A DNA stretch of 64,000 nt from NCBI RefSeq assembly GCF_024746835.1, contig NZ_CP080531.1, forward strand, positions 1,488,001 through 1,552,000. Reading direction: 5' to 3'. This DNA is from Mesorhizobium sp. AR02. Its GTDB lineage: Bacteria > Pseudomonadota > Alphaproteobacteria > Rhizobiales > Rhizobiaceae. The notes below the pieces were generated by a model. It was not told the origin of the DNA. It ran no database searches and saw only the letters and a program-made list of their open reading frames with translations. Shown piece after piece: positions 1-8,951 of this stretch. The stretch's first letter is position 1; each line of letters opens with the position of its first letter. Position numbers and translations under genes: made by a program.

Positions 1-1
1 C

Positions 2-1363
2 CTGCAGGATCCCGACAATTGGTGGCAAGTGAAGGTCGGGCTCGACTTCCTGGAAAACCGGACGTTTCCGGCCGTCGACCCCTATTCCTATACGTTCGCC
101 GGCCAACCCTGGATCGCCAAGGAATGGCTGGGGCAAGTCTTTCTGGCCCTTGCCTACCGTGCGGGCGGCTGGAATGGCGTCGTCACCCTGATCATCGCCA
201 CGGTCGGCCTGACGGTCTTCCTGATGAGCTGGTTCCTCAGCGCATGGCTGAAGCCGATACTGGCGATAGCGCTGGCCTTCGCCGCGGCTTTCCTGATCGC
301 CCCGATCTATACCGCGCGCCCCCACGTCTTCACCTTGCCGATCATCGTCGTCTGGACGGCAATGCTGTTTAGTGCCGCGCAGGAAGAGAAGGCCCCGCCT
401 TTGTGGCTGCTCGCACTTGTCATCTTGTGGGCCAACCTGCATGCCACGTTCACCCTGAGCTTCGTCATCGCCGCCTTTGCCGGGCTCGCTCTCCTGGCGC
501 GCTCGGGCCTGTCGAAACCCGTCCTGCTGGCAAAATGGGTCGCTTTCGGCCTGCTCTGCCCGCTGGTCAGCTTACTGCACCCCTATGGGGTGAAGGCCAT
601 CCTGGCGACGTTCACCGTGGCCTATGGCAACGAGGCGGTGCCCCTTATCCTGGAATGGCGACCGTTCAATGCCCAGGAGCAGCTCTTCCAGGAAGCGGCG
701 CTGCTGTTGGCGCTTTTCGGGCTTTTGGTATCGAGGCCGCGGATCGGCTGGGCCAAGGCGTTGTTCATCGTCTTCGCCTTGCATGTCTATCTCACCCATC
801 TGCGATTTGTGTATCTGCCCTTCCTGTTGATCCCCTTGGTGGTCGCGGTCGAGGTCGCACAGCAATACCCTTCGCTCTCAGCGACGACCTGGCTGGCGGA
901 AAAGCGTGACGGGCTGGAAAAACTCTTCGCCAGCCGGTTCTACGCGATCTGCGGCGCGATGGCTGTCTTGCTGCTCGGCTCGGTCTTCATCCTCGGCAGT
1001 GCCTACCAGGTGGCGCCGAGCCCGAAAACATCCGCCAGCGGCGCCCTCGCATTCGCCAGGGATAACCACCTCACGAGCAACGTGCTGAATTCCTACAATT
1101 TCGGCGGCACGCTGATTTTCCACGGCATCAAGACCTATATCGACGGCAGGACGGACCAGCTGTTCCTGGGCGGGTTCACGAAAACCGACGAGGCGACGGG
1201 GCACAGCGACGGAAAACCGCTGCTCGAGGCCCAGCTGAAGAAATATGCTATCGGCTGGGCACTCCTTACGGCCGACGACACCCGCATCCCCTTTTTCACG
1301 GAGCTGGGCTGGAAGCGGGCCTATGCCGACGACGACGCCGTGATCTACCTGCCCGGCGCCTGA
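2..1363 (+). CDS. Multi-spanning membrane protein, 5' end cut by window
   Basis: The reading frame is open to the first base of the window and reads LQDPDNWWQVK before the first possible GTG at 29, so the true start lies upstream. About 450 residues are visible. The N-terminal segment with paired Trp, a DPYSYTF motif and a WIAKEWLGQ motif resembles the luminal loop of polytopic GT-C-like membrane proteins. It is followed by about nine hydrophobic segments and a C-terminal soluble part of about 110 residues containing YIDGRTDQLF. A role in surface polysaccharide or lipid modification is possible because an acyltransferase follows on the same strand, but no catalytic residue can be named. Family assignment is inference. 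Confidence 0.7.
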   Translation: MQDPDNWWQVKVGLDFLENRTFPAVDPYSYTFAGQPWIAKEWLGQVFLALAYRAGGWNGVVTLIIATVGLTVFLMSWFLSAWLKPILAIALAFAAAFLIAPIYTARPHVFTLPIIVVWTAMLFSAAQEEKAPPLWLLALVILWANLHATFTLSFVIAAFAGLALLARSGLSKPVLLAKWVAFGLLCPLVSLLHPYGVKAILATFTVAYGNEAVPLILEWRPFNAQEQLFQEAALLLALFGLLVSRPRIGWAKALFIVFALHVYLTHLRFVYLPFLLIPLVVAVEVAQQYPSLSATTWLAEKRDGLEKLFASRFYAICGAMAVLLLGSVFILGSAYQVAPSPKTSASGALAFARDNHLTSNVLNSYNFGGTLIFHGIKTYIDGRTDQLFLGGFTKTDEATGHSDGKPLLEAQLKKYAIGWALLTADDTRIPFFTELGWKRAYADDDAVIYLPGA

Positions 1364-1567
1364 TCTACCGCGCTCCTGCGAAACCGGCTTCGCCAGCGTT
1401 CAAAGGGCGGCATATGCCTTGACATGCATGTTGCAGTGCAGCAAACTTCTGCTGCAGAGCACAGTCCGTGGGGCTACGAGCCACGACTACGACGGGGATC
1501 GCCGTATGAGCAGCATGTCAGGTTCCGCCGCACGACTGCCACGGGCCACGGCGTACGGACCGGCCGA

Positions 1568-3454
1568 ATGAACTACAGACGCGATATCGATGGCCTGCGG
1601 GCCGTTGCGGTGCTGCCGGTCGTGCTCTTCCATTTCGGCGTATCCGCCATTCCCGGCGGCTTCACCGGCGTCGACATCTTCTTTGTCATATCGGGCTATC
1701 TGATCAGCGGCAGCCTGCTCGACGATCTCGAGCGCGGCCAGTTCTCGATCGGCCGCTTCTACTGGCGCCGTGCGCGGCGCATCCTGCCGGCGCTGACTTT
1801 CGTCATCCTGCTCGCCAGCATCGCCGCCTGGTTCATCCTCCTGCCGTCCGACCTTCGCGAATACAGTCTCAGCGTGATCGCGGCCTCGACCTTCTGGTCG
1901 AACATCTATTTCTGGAAGACGACGAACTATTTCTCCATCGACGCGGAACTGCGGCCATTGCTGCACACATGGTCGCTTTCGGTCGAGGAGCAGTATTATA
2001 TCTTCGCGCCGATCCTGGTGTATCTGATCTACCGATACGCCTCGAAGCGCTGGCTGACGATATTGCTGCCGATCGCCATCGGCAGTTTTGTCCTGGCGGT
2101 CATGGCAACCACGCTGGCGCCGACCGCCGGCTTCTACCTCTTGCCGACACGCATCTGGGAACTGGCGCTGGGCGCCATTCTGATGCTGAAAAAACCGCCG
2201 GCGCTTGCCAGCCGCCCGCTGACGGAACTGATCGGCCTCGCCGGTTTTGGCCTGATCGCCTTCGGCTTTCTGACGATTTCGGAGAGCGACCCGTTTCCGG
2301 GCTACAATGCCCTGTTCCCCTGCATCGGAACGGCGCTGCTCATCTTTGCGGGCCAGGCGCATGCCGACAGGCCGGTCCCTGTCGCGACGCGCGTGCTTCA
2401 GCTGACCCCACTGGTCTGGGTCGGGCTCATCTCCTATTCGCTCTACCTCGTTCACTGGCCGATCAATTCGTTCGTCCACTATCTCTCGCTGAAAGCCATC
2501 GGCGTGCCGACGATCATGGTGATGACGGTGGCGAGCGTCGCGTTGGCAACATTCTCATGGAAGTATGTCGAGCAGCCCTTCCGCCGGAAGGGGGCCTTCA
2601 CCGCCCCGCTGCCCATCTTCGCCTTCTCGGCCACGGCGATCGCCTTGCTGTGCGTCGGCGGCGTGGCCGGTGCGCTCGGCAAGGGTTTTCCGCAACGGTT
2701 CCCGGACTTCTCGACGCAACGGATCCTGGTGGGTGACTGGCGCAACGGCGTCTGTTTCAACGAGGGCGCGAGCCGGATCGAGGACTGGAACCTCGCCGAC
2801 TGCACCCGCACGCACGGCTTTGCCACCAATGTGCTGCTGTGGGGCGATTCCTTCGCCGCGCATTATGTGTCCGGGCTGGAGGCCAACGCTGAGAAAATCC
2901 AGGCCAATGTCATCCAGTATACCTATGCCGGCTGCCCACCCAATCTGAGCTACTTCTCCTATGCCAGGCCGGCCTGCACGCGCTTCAACGAACGGGCGCT
3001 GTCGATCATCCGCGAGGCCAATATCCAGGCCGTGATCCTGAGCGGCCGATGGACCGACTACCAGGCCAGGGGCTTCGACGGCCTGCAGAAGACGGTCGAC
3101 CGGCTGCGCGACATGGGCGTCAAAGTCTATGTCATCGGCCAGTCTCCGGAATTCATCGCCGACGTCCAGAAAATCGCTTTCTTCGCAAGACGGGACCATG
3201 TCGCGAACACATCCTGGCCGATGGCCATGGATCCGGACATCAACAAACAGGTGCAGCCATTCGTCAAAGGGGCCGATTTCATCGACCCGCTGGCCTATCT
3301 GTGCGACGCGGCCGGCTGTTCCTACGCCGACGCCGGCACCAGGCAATTTCTCTACTTCGACTATGGTCATTTCTCTTCCGCCGGCGCGACGCTCGCCATC
3401 TCGAAATACTGGCCTAGCTTTGCCGCCAGCAACAAAGTCGCGAAGGCAAAATAG
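1568..3454 (+). CDS. OafA/YrhL-type acyltransferase with SGNH domain
   Basis: Membrane acyltransferase-3 protein of about 628 residues that probably O-acetylates a surface polysaccharide. The start at 1568 gives MNYRRDIDGLRAVAVLPVV, the classic AT3 N-terminus; an upstream in-frame ATG at 1424 adds 48 residues unlike the family. About ten transmembrane segments follow, with the LHTWSLSVEEQYY motif characteristic of the family. The C-terminal third is an extracytoplasmic SGNH hydrolase-like domain: block I is LLWGDSFAAHY (nucleophile Ser) and the catalytic Asp-x-x-His is DYGHFSS near the end. AT3-SGNH fusions transfer acetyl groups from the cytoplasmic side to an outer glycan. The substrate is not visible; the neighbour upstream is another membrane protein. 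Confidence 0.92.
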   Translation: MNYRRDIDGLRAVAVLPVVLFHFGVSAIPGGFTGVDIFFVISGYLISGSLLDDLERGQFSIGRFYWRRARRILPALTFVILLASIAAWFILLPSDLREYSLSVIAASTFWSNIYFWKTTNYFSIDAELRPLLHTWSLSVEEQYYIFAPILVYLIYRYASKRWLTILLPIAIGSFVLAVMATTLAPTAGFYLLPTRIWELALGAILMLKKPPALASRPLTELIGLAGFGLIAFGFLTISESDPFPGYNALFPCIGTALLIFAGQAHADRPVPVATRVLQLTPLVWVGLISYSLYLVHWPINSFVHYLSLKAIGVPTIMVMTVASVALATFSWKYVEQPFRRKGAFTAPLPIFAFSATAIALLCVGGVAGALGKGFPQRFPDFSTQRILVGDWRNGVCFNEGASRIEDWNLADCTRTHGFATNVLLWGDSFAAHYVSGLEANAEKIQANVIQYTYAGCPPNLSYFSYARPACTRFNERALSIIREANIQAVILSGRWTDYQARGFDGLQKTVDRLRDMGVKVYVIGQSPEFIADVQKIAFFARRDHVANTSWPMAMDPDINKQVQPFVKGADFIDPLAYLCDAAGCSYADAGTRQFLYFDYGHFSSAGATLAISKYWPSFAASNKVAKAK

Positions 3455-3551
3455 GAATCCCGGACCAGCGCGGAGGCAACCGCGAAAGCGTTTGTTCAGG
3501 GATCGCTTTGCGATTGCCCGAAGGCCGAACCTCATGGTAACGAGGGCACGC

Positions 3552-3625
3552 GCGGGTATGATGTAATGGTAGCCTGTCAGCTTCCCAAGCTGAACGCGCG
3601 GGTTCGATTCCCGCTACCCGCTCCA
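3552..3625 (+). tRNA. tRNA-Gly (CCC)
   Basis: A 74-base cloverleaf including an encoded CCA. The acceptor stem is GCGGGTA (3552-3558) paired with TACCCGC (3615-3621), with discriminator T and CCA at 3623-3625. The anticodon stem TCAGC/GCTGA encloses the loop TTCCCAA, giving anticodon CCC. The T-arm GGGTTCGATTCCC is canonical. It lies at the left edge of a recombinase-bearing stretch, but I found no second copy of its 3' end in the window. Confidence 0.96.
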
Positions 3626-3669
3626 GCATATACCACAAGGGTTTGCGCCTCATTTCACGACCGATCAAA

Positions 3670-4188
3670 ATGGGCAGTTTTACACCGAGTTTTACACAAT
3701 CGGTCCCCGGTCTGTTCCTTATGACGGTGCTGGTTTGGGGTCTGTCGGCGTCAGCAAAGGCCGAACCGCTCGCCGGAACGGCCTCAGTCATCGACGGCGA
3801 CACCATCGAAATCCACGGCCAGCGTGTCCGCTTCAATGGCATCGACGCGCCGGAGAGTGCGCAGCTCTGCCTTGACGCCGCCGGCAAGAAATACCGTTGC
3901 GGGCAAAAGGCATCTATCGCCTTGGCGGACTTCCTCGATGCGCACCGCCCGACATCCTGCATTGAGGTCGACCGCGACCGCTTTAAGCGCATGGTCGCCG
4001 TCTGCACGGCAGGCGGTGTCGATATCGGCGAATGGATGGTCAGGAATGGCTATGCGGTCGACTGGCCGAAATACAGCGCTGGCTTCTATGCCAAGGCTGA
4101 GACGGACGCTAGGAAGGCCAAGCGCGGCCTATGGACTGGATCGTTCGACAGGCCATGGGAATGGCGTAGGCAAATGACGGTCACCTAG
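3670..4188 (+). CDS. Secreted SNase-like thermonuclease domain protein
   Basis: Staphylococcal-nuclease-fold protein of 172 residues, probably exported. Visible family motifs are VIDGDTIEI (Ca-binding Asp), VRFNGIDAPE (catalytic Arg plus Asp), a DRFKRMVA stretch and WMVRNGYAV, followed by AKRGLWTGSFDRPWEWRR, typical of rhizobial and ICE-borne SNase-like proteins. A hydrophobic N-terminus ending SASAKAEP looks like a signal peptide. The frame is open back to a TTG at 3643; I prefer ATG 3670, but ATG 3721 would also leave a short signal sequence. The gene begins 45 bases after the tRNA and has no visible operon partner. Confidence 0.9.
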   Translation: MGSFTPSFTQSVPGLFLMTVLVWGLSASAKAEPLAGTASVIDGDTIEIHGQRVRFNGIDAPESAQLCLDAAGKKYRCGQKASIALADFLDAHRPTSCIEVDRDRFKRMVAVCTAGGVDIGEWMVRNGYAVDWPKYSAGFYAKAETDARKAKRGLWTGSFDRPWEWRRQMTVT

Positions 4189-4209
4189 GGCTGCCGCTCG
4201 ACGGTGAGC

Positions 4210-4235
4210 GCGTCCTCCCTTAGGCGGAAGGACGC
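4210..4235. terminator. Possible bidirectional terminator hairpin
   Basis: An inverted repeat with stem GCGTCCT (4210-4216) and AGGACGC (4229-4235) and a 12-base loop lies between the convergent nuclease and lipoprotein genes. No strong T run follows on either strand, so this is only a candidate. Confidence 0.35.
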
Positions 4236-4241
4236 ATCCCA

Positions 4242-4565
4242 TCAATAATTGCCGTTGTAATAGCGGTCGTCGCAGGGCGCGGTGTAGATGCGGCCGTAGC
4301 GGTCCTGGTAGCGGCACATCTGTTCGCCGCGGGGCTGCTGCGGGGTGGTGGCAGAGCCGACGACTGCGCCGAGCAGTGCACCGCCGGCTGCGCCGATGAC
4401 GGTACTCTTGGTGTTGCCGCCGATCGCCTGGCCGACGAGCGCGCCGCCGGCACCGCCGAGCAAGGCACCGGTGGTGGCCCGCTGCTGGCCTTCAGTCTGC
4501 GACTGGCACCCCGCAAGTGCTGCGGTGATCAGCACCGCCAGAATAGCCTTCTTGATGATCATCAT
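4242..4565 (-). CDS. Glycine-zipper lipoprotein
   Basis: Predicted outer-membrane lipoprotein of 107 residues. The N-terminus MMIIKKAILAVLITAALAGC ends in a lipobox with Cys20. The middle has two glycine-zipper hairpins (GALLGGAGGALVGQAIGG and GAAGGALLGAVVG). The C-terminus is rich in Tyr and Asp with a Cys pair (MCRYQDRYGRIYTAPCDD), a pattern seen in many rhizobial YMGG-like proteins. The start at 4565 is supported by AAAGGAG six bases upstream; the longer frame to 4793 has no such support. The function is unknown; relatives are often described as envelope stress proteins. Confidence 0.85.
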   Translation of the reverse strand: MMIIKKAILAVLITAALAGCQSQTEGQQRATTGALLGGAGGALVGQAIGGNTKSTVIGAAGGALLGAVVGSATTPQQPRGEQMCRYQDRYGRIYTAPCDDRYYNGNY

Positions 4566-4797
4566 TGGAACTCCTTTGAAGCCCCGGGGACTGACGGACA
4601 GGGGCGAACGAAGCCGATGCGGTTGCATTGCGGCGGAACGGCGGCGCGGCTTCTCACGAAGTGAGTCAGGGTTTCCCATGAGTTGAAAGCCATGGTTTCC
4701 AAAGCGCAAAGCTAGGAGCGAACGCTTCGATTTAATGTTGACTGGAATTGCCATTCGCTGCCCGCTAGAATTGACATTCGTCCGATGGTGCAAGGCG

Positions 4798-6363
4798 ATG
4801 GATAAGGTTGCTGCGGCGCGCGAACCTCCTAAGGAGCGGCGAAGGGTTCGCGCGGCTCAATACGTACGAATGTCCACCGAGCACCAGACTTATTCCCTTG
4901 AGAATCAGAAGGATGCAATCCGCGGTTATGCCGAGGTCATGGGGTACGACATCGTCGCCACCTATGAAGACCCCGGCCGTAGCGGGCTGCACATAGAAGG
5001 CCGGCCCGGCCTCAAGAAGCTGCTGTTCGACATTGAACACGGACTCGCCGATTACGAGACGGTCGTCGTCTACGACGTGAGCAGATGGGGCCGGTTCCAA
5101 AGCGTCGATGAAAGCGCTTCCTACGAATATCGATGTCAGATAGCGGGTGTGCGGATCGAGTTTTGCGCCGAGCAATTCGCGAACGATGGCACCGTCGGAT
5201 CCGATGTACTGAAGGCCATAAAGCGCAGCATGGCCGCAGAGTACAGCAGGATGTTGTCACAGCGGGTCTTTTTGGGCCAGGTGAGGATGGCCCGCATGGG
5301 CTTCCACGTGGGCGGGATACAGGGACTCGGACTAAGCCGCCTGATGGTCGACCAGTTCGGACAGCCCAAACTCATCCTCGCCCGCTATGAACACAAGAAT
5401 TTCCAGACAGACCGTGTGATCATCGTACCGGGGCCACCGGAAGAGATTGCCACTGTTCGATTGATCTTTCGCCTGTTCGTCAGGTCACGCAAAAACGAAC
5501 CTCAAATCGCAAAATATCTGAATGACCGAGGGATCCTGAACGACTTCGGCCGGCCTTGGAAAAGCTATGGCGTGCGCCGTGTCCTGACCAATGAGAAATA
5601 TATCGGCAACAACGTCTGGAATAGACGCTGCACCAAGCTGAAAACCAAAGTTGCGTACAATCCCCCGGACCAATGGGTCAGGGCGGACAACGCCTTTGAG
5701 CCTATCATCAGCCGCCAATTATTCGACAAAGCACAGCAAATTTTGAAATCGCTTTATCTTCACATGAGCGATGACGAGATGCTGGCAGCCCTACGAAACC
5801 TCCACAAACGGCATGGGAAACTGTCGTGTGACATCATCAACGCAGCGCCCGGATGCCCTTCGGCCTATCGCTATAGCGCGCATTTCGGAGGTCTGCTCGG
5901 AGCATACAAGCTGATCGGTTGCCTGCCGCTCAGAAAGTCTCATTTCATCGAGATTGACAGGCGCCTCACGGCTATCCGCCATCGCGTTATGGAAGACCTG
6001 CTCGTCGCGGTCGACAAGGCAGGCGGCCGCGTTTCCCAGGCCCCTGAAACGGAGATCATCCGCATCAATGGCGAGTTGACCGTAGCGCTCGCAATCGCCA
6101 GGTGTCGCGTTTCGCATTGTGCCTATCCCCGCTGGTCTTCGAGGGCCGTGCGAGAGGCCATGGCGGATATTTTCGTCTTGATCCGCATGCAGCCGGGCAA
6201 TCTGATCATTCGCGATTACCTGATCGCTCCGATGCATGAAATCGTGGGGTTCAAAGGAGATTTCCATGTCAACAATGGAATGAAGCTGGATGCGTTTGTT
6301 TTCCGATCGCTTGATCCGCTCGTTGCGCTGGCCGAGCGAACATTCGTCGGGAGTGCCACATGA
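4798..6363 (+). CDS. Large serine recombinase
   Basis: Site-specific serine recombinase of about 521 residues. The resolvase catalytic domain fills the first 160 residues: AAQYVRMSTEHQ contains the nucleophile Ser, followed by YEDPGRSG, VVVYDVSRWGR and the AAEYSRMLSQRV helix. The central recombinase domain (IFRLFVRSRKNEPQIAKYL and the RVLTNEKYIGNNVWNR segment) follows. The C-terminal third has no clear zinc-ribbon cysteines. The stop overlaps the next ATG (ATGA at 6360-6363), so the two genes are translationally coupled. It could be the integrase of an element between the tRNA and about 10 kb, but no attachment repeats were found. Confidence 0.92.
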   Translation: MDKVAAAREPPKERRRVRAAQYVRMSTEHQTYSLENQKDAIRGYAEVMGYDIVATYEDPGRSGLHIEGRPGLKKLLFDIEHGLADYETVVVYDVSRWGRFQSVDESASYEYRCQIAGVRIEFCAEQFANDGTVGSDVLKAIKRSMAAEYSRMLSQRVFLGQVRMARMGFHVGGIQGLGLSRLMVDQFGQPKLILARYEHKNFQTDRVIIVPGPPEEIATVRLIFRLFVRSRKNEPQIAKYLNDRGILNDFGRPWKSYGVRRVLTNEKYIGNNVWNRRCTKLKTKVAYNPPDQWVRADNAFEPIISRQLFDKAQQILKSLYLHMSDDEMLAALRNLHKRHGKLSCDIINAAPGCPSAYRYSAHFGGLLGAYKLIGCLPLRKSHFIEIDRRLTAIRHRVMEDLLVAVDKAGGRVSQAPETEIIRINGELTVALAIARCRVSHCAYPRWSSRAVREAMADIFVLIRMQPGNLIIRDYLIAPMHEIVGFKGDFHVNNGMKLDAFVFRSLDPLVALAERTFVGSAT

Positions 6364-7223
6364 CGGAGCGCCGCACGGTTTTAGGCTTGGAAGCCGCCGA
6401 CCGCCTTTTGCAGAATAACCGCACAAGGCACGCTGCGCTTTTGGAAAAGATGCAAGAGCCCAACAGGTGGTTCACCGGTCCCTGGCTGTGCAAAACCTAT
6501 CAGGCTGAATACCAAAGAACGCGGGACATGATCGCAGAAGCGATTATCTCTCGGCATCTTCTGGAGACGATCACCGAGGTATTTCGATATCCGATCAAAC
6601 AGGAATCGTTCCGTCGTCTGCTATCGGCCGAAAGCCTGGCCTCTGTGCCGAAGGCCCTGACCGAAGGGCCTACTTTGAACCTGCTTGCGGAGAGTTCCGC
6701 GCCAAGGCCCTTGGTCAATGGAGTTTCTCCCGAGGTGATCGAGCTTTTGCAGGATTGGAATGTGCCGCCACAGGTCTTCGCGTCCTTGCGCAAGATGGTT
6801 CCGGAAAGGCAGCTCAAAGCGGCAAAGCTCATGATCGCCCTGAAGAGAGTGAGCTTCCACTATGCGCAACTCCTCGCAACGCTTACTCCGGCGTCGCAGT
6901 TGGTGGATCCCTCCAAGCCGAGGAAGAAGTTTGTCGGGGTGACAGCCGACGAGCTGGCTATCATGGAAGCTGAATTTGATTTGCTGAACGATGAATTTCT
7001 CTTCTGCGCCAGCCTTCGTGGCACCTGGGTGCTGGAGTTGATCGCGGCGAGACTCTATCTCGACCGGGTGATGGAAAACGCGCGGGTGGTCAGACACCTT
7101 GCGCGGGATTTCCCGGAGCAGCTCGCAAAGTTCCAAACGATACTGGACATTCCAGCGGGTCAGGAAGCTTTGCCGAGCCAACCAGTCAAAACCGGACCAA
7201 GGCGCACGCATTTTGTCTTCTGA
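6360..7223 (+). CDS. RepB C-terminal-domain protein paired with recombinase
   Basis: 287 residues. Residues from about 115 onward match the C-terminal domain of the RepB/ParB plasmid-partition family: VSPEVIELLQDWNVPPQVF, RKMVPERQLKAAKLMIALK, SQLVDPSKPRKK, then ENARVVRHLARDFPEQLAKFQ. The ParB/Srx-like nuclease fold expected at the N-terminus of RepB is not recognisable, and no repA or repC is nearby, so this is not a working repABC partition unit. The ATGA overlap with the serine recombinase suggests it acts with that enzyme, for example as an accessory DNA-binding factor; that role is inference. Confidence 0.75.
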   Translation: MTERRTVLGLEAADRLLQNNRTRHAALLEKMQEPNRWFTGPWLCKTYQAEYQRTRDMIAEAIISRHLLETITEVFRYPIKQESFRRLLSAESLASVPKALTEGPTLNLLAESSAPRPLVNGVSPEVIELLQDWNVPPQVFASLRKMVPERQLKAAKLMIALKRVSFHYAQLLATLTPASQLVDPSKPRKKFVGVTADELAIMEAEFDLLNDEFLFCASLRGTWVLELIAARLYLDRVMENARVVRHLARDFPEQLAKFQTILDIPAGQEALPSQPVKTGPRRTHFVF

Positions 7224-7261
7224 GGTGGCGCCTTCGGGTCGCAAGCGCTCGGCCATCACCC

Positions 7262-7723
7262 TCAGTTTCGCGGCATGCTGTGTATCTCCATCCGAACCGG
7301 TCCGCCCTTGTTGCAACTCGTGCAGAAAAGAGCGCGCTCAACAGTGCTGAATAGAGCGTATTTGCCATAGCGCCGGATCAGACCTTCGGGCTTCACCTCG
7401 GCATGGTGCGAGCAGTTCATACAATGGGCGCGCAAAACGTGCCAGCTGCGCAGGTCGCCCAACGCAACGTCAAGTCCGGCGTGAACGCTTCCGTCTATGA
7501 TGGTCTGCGGCGGCAGCTTGACCTCGCCCGGGGTAATCATCTTCTCCATGACGTGGCGGCTGTTGTAATGGATCAGCAACATGCCGGGCCGGCGCCGGAT
7601 CGCAGCGTGCCAGGCCGCCTGGCTTACCACCGCGTCCGGCGATCGACATATGGTCTCGAGATGCGTCTTCTCCTCGCTGTCCCAAACCTCAATGCGGAAA
7701 TTGTCCTCGGCAGTGTCGACCAT
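7262..7723 (-). CDS. Hypothetical protein with zinc-ribbon-like C-terminus
   Basis: 153 residues, not assigned to a function. The first half (NFRIEVWDSEEKTHLETI, then AAWHAAIRRRPGMLLIHY) resembles short rhizobial hypothetical proteins. The second half has paired cysteines CMNC and CTSC separated by about 33 residues, a likely zinc ribbon. Its ATG directly abuts the TAG of the upstream 69-residue frame (TAGATG), so the pair is probably co-translated. It converges on the RepB-like gene with 38 bases between. Confidence 0.7.
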   Translation of the reverse strand: MVDTAEDNFRIEVWDSEEKTHLETICRSPDAVVSQAAWHAAIRRRPGMLLIHYNSRHVMEKMITPGEVKLPPQTIIDGSVHAGLDVALGDLRSWHVLRAHCMNCSHHAEVKPEGLIRRYGKYALFSTVERALFCTSCNKGGPVRMEIHSMPRN

Positions 7724-7933
7724 CTATGGGCGTGCCTTGTGCCAGCCGCGAGAGAAGCCATTCGAGACCGCAGCGCGCGACAGGGCAAGCTCGCGTTCGA
7801 GTGCGGAATTCCTTGCAAGCGCATTGAGCAGGGCTATCACGGCGTCGCCACCGGCAGCAGCAATGGCATGCTGCGCCGCGAACTCCAATTCCGACATAGC
7901 TTCGCCGGCCGGCGCGTTTTGGCGCTTTCCCAT
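7724..7933 (-). CDS. Small hypothetical protein
   Basis: 69 residues, Ala-rich and probably helical (SELEFAAQHAIAAAGGDAVIALLNAL). Its stop touches the start of the zinc-ribbon-like gene downstream, the main support for reality. A weak ribosome site (AGCAGG) precedes the ATG. An alternative overlapping frame from 7940 lacks this coupling. Its promoter must share the divergent region 7934-8065 with the SRAP gene. Confidence 0.55.
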   Translation of the reverse strand: MGKRQNAPAGEAMSELEFAAQHAIAAAGGDAVIALLNALARNSALERELALSRAAVSNGFSRGWHKARP

Positions 7934-8006
7934 AGCCCATACCTGCTCAGATACCTGATGGATTAAGGAACATATTCCTGTCAGGTCAAGAGGTATTGAC
8001 TCTCAT

Positions 8007-8021
8007 GTTCCTATTTTGTTC
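8007..8021 (+). promoter_or_regulatory. LexA/SOS box (GTTC-N7-GTTC)
   Basis: GTTC at 8007-8010 and GTTC at 8018-8021 are separated by exactly seven bases, the alphaproteobacterial LexA recognition motif. The site lies 45 bases upstream of the SRAP start and close to a possible -35 TTGACT (7996-8001). DNA-damage control of a DNA-crosslink repair gene makes biological sense. Confidence 0.75.
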
Positions 8022-8065
8022 ACTGCTGGCATGATGGCCACAGGAGGCGTAACCAGGAGCAACAC

Positions 8066-8758
8066 ATGTGCGGCCGCTACACCCGGTATCTGACATGGTC
8101 CGAAATCCACCAGCTTTACCGTCTGACGGCGCCGGCGGAGACCGGCCGCAACGACGAACCGCGCTACAACATCGCTCCGACGCAGGACGTCCCTTTCGTT
8201 ACCGCCGGCGAGGACGGCAATCACCGTTTGCGCGAGGGGCGCTGGTGGCTCGTTCCGTTCTGGGCAAAGGAGATGCCCAAAGCGGCCATGTTCAACGCCA
8301 GGATTGAGGGTATCGACACCGCACCGGCGTTCCGGGACGCCTTCAAATCGAAGCGCTGCCTGATCCCGGCTGACGGTTTCTACGAATGGACCATGTCGCC
8401 GGCCGACGGCAAGAAGGATCCCTGGCACATCTATCTGCCAGGTCACGCGCCCTTCTCGTTTGCCGGGCTTTGGGCGCACAACTCCAATCTCGACATCACC
8501 AGCTGCACCATCATCACGGAGCCCGCCGGCGAGCCGATGAAGAATTTGCATGACCGGCAGCCGGTCATTCTCGACCACGCTTACTATGACGCATGGCTCG
8601 ACCCGGCCACGCCGAAGGAGGACCTGAAGGATATCCTCAGCCACGACATTGACGGACAGCTTGAGTTCAACCGTGTTGGCCGCGACGTCAATTCGACCGT
8701 CGTCAACAAGCAACCGAACGACCACCCTGCCCTGGTCGGGCCGATCAATCCGCTATGA
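8066..8758 (+). CDS. SRAP (YedK/HMCES-type) abasic-site protein
   Basis: 230 residues, an SOS-response-associated peptidase-like protein that forms a covalent crosslink with abasic sites in single-stranded DNA and shields them. The catalytic Cys2 is in MCGRYT. The conserved Asn is in PRYNIAPTQ, the Glu in CLIPADGFYEW, and the His in MKNLHDRQPVIL; all active-site positions are present. The length is normal for the family. The stop overlaps the ATG of the next small gene (ATGA). A LexA-type box upstream implies damage induction. Confidence 0.96.
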   Translation: MCGRYTRYLTWSEIHQLYRLTAPAETGRNDEPRYNIAPTQDVPFVTAGEDGNHRLREGRWWLVPFWAKEMPKAAMFNARIEGIDTAPAFRDAFKSKRCLIPADGFYEWTMSPADGKKDPWHIYLPGHAPFSFAGLWAHNSNLDITSCTIITEPAGEPMKNLHDRQPVILDHAYYDAWLDPATPKEDLKDILSHDIDGQLEFNRVGRDVNSTVVNKQPNDHPALVGPINPL

Positions 8759-8943
8759 GCGACGAACCGATCAAGCTTGGCGAGGGCATGACATCGGCGC
8801 CACGCGACCTGGCCAAATTGCTCGGCCATACATGCGAGCACAAGGATTGCGGCAAGGTCGCCGGTTGGGGTTTTGCCCGACCGCGGGGAGTATCGCACTG
8901 GTTTTGCTTCGAGCATCGCACCGACGGCGATCGATACCTTTAG
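8755..8943 (+). CDS. Small Cys/His protein downstream of SRAP
   Basis: 62 residues, function unknown. The ATG overlaps the SRAP stop, so it is probably translated by re-initiation. Residues HTCEHKDCGK and FCFEHR could form a small zinc site (C-x4-C and C-x2-H). It may be damage-induced with SRAP; this follows from position only. Confidence 0.7.
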   Translation: MSDEPIKLGEGMTSAPRDLAKLLGHTCEHKDCGKVAGWGFARPRGVSHWFCFEHRTDGDRYL

Positions 8944-8951
8944 GAGCGCAA

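Noticed and set aside
3552..3625. tRNA-Gly as an attachment site for an integrated element
   Set aside because: No repeat of the tRNA 3' end was found elsewhere in the window, and large serine recombinases seldom use tRNA genes; it cannot be supported here.
7968..7979. GGAACATATTCC as a second SOS or EcfG site
   Set aside because: It lacks a second GAAC at the right spacing and has no CGTT partner; it is only a short palindrome.
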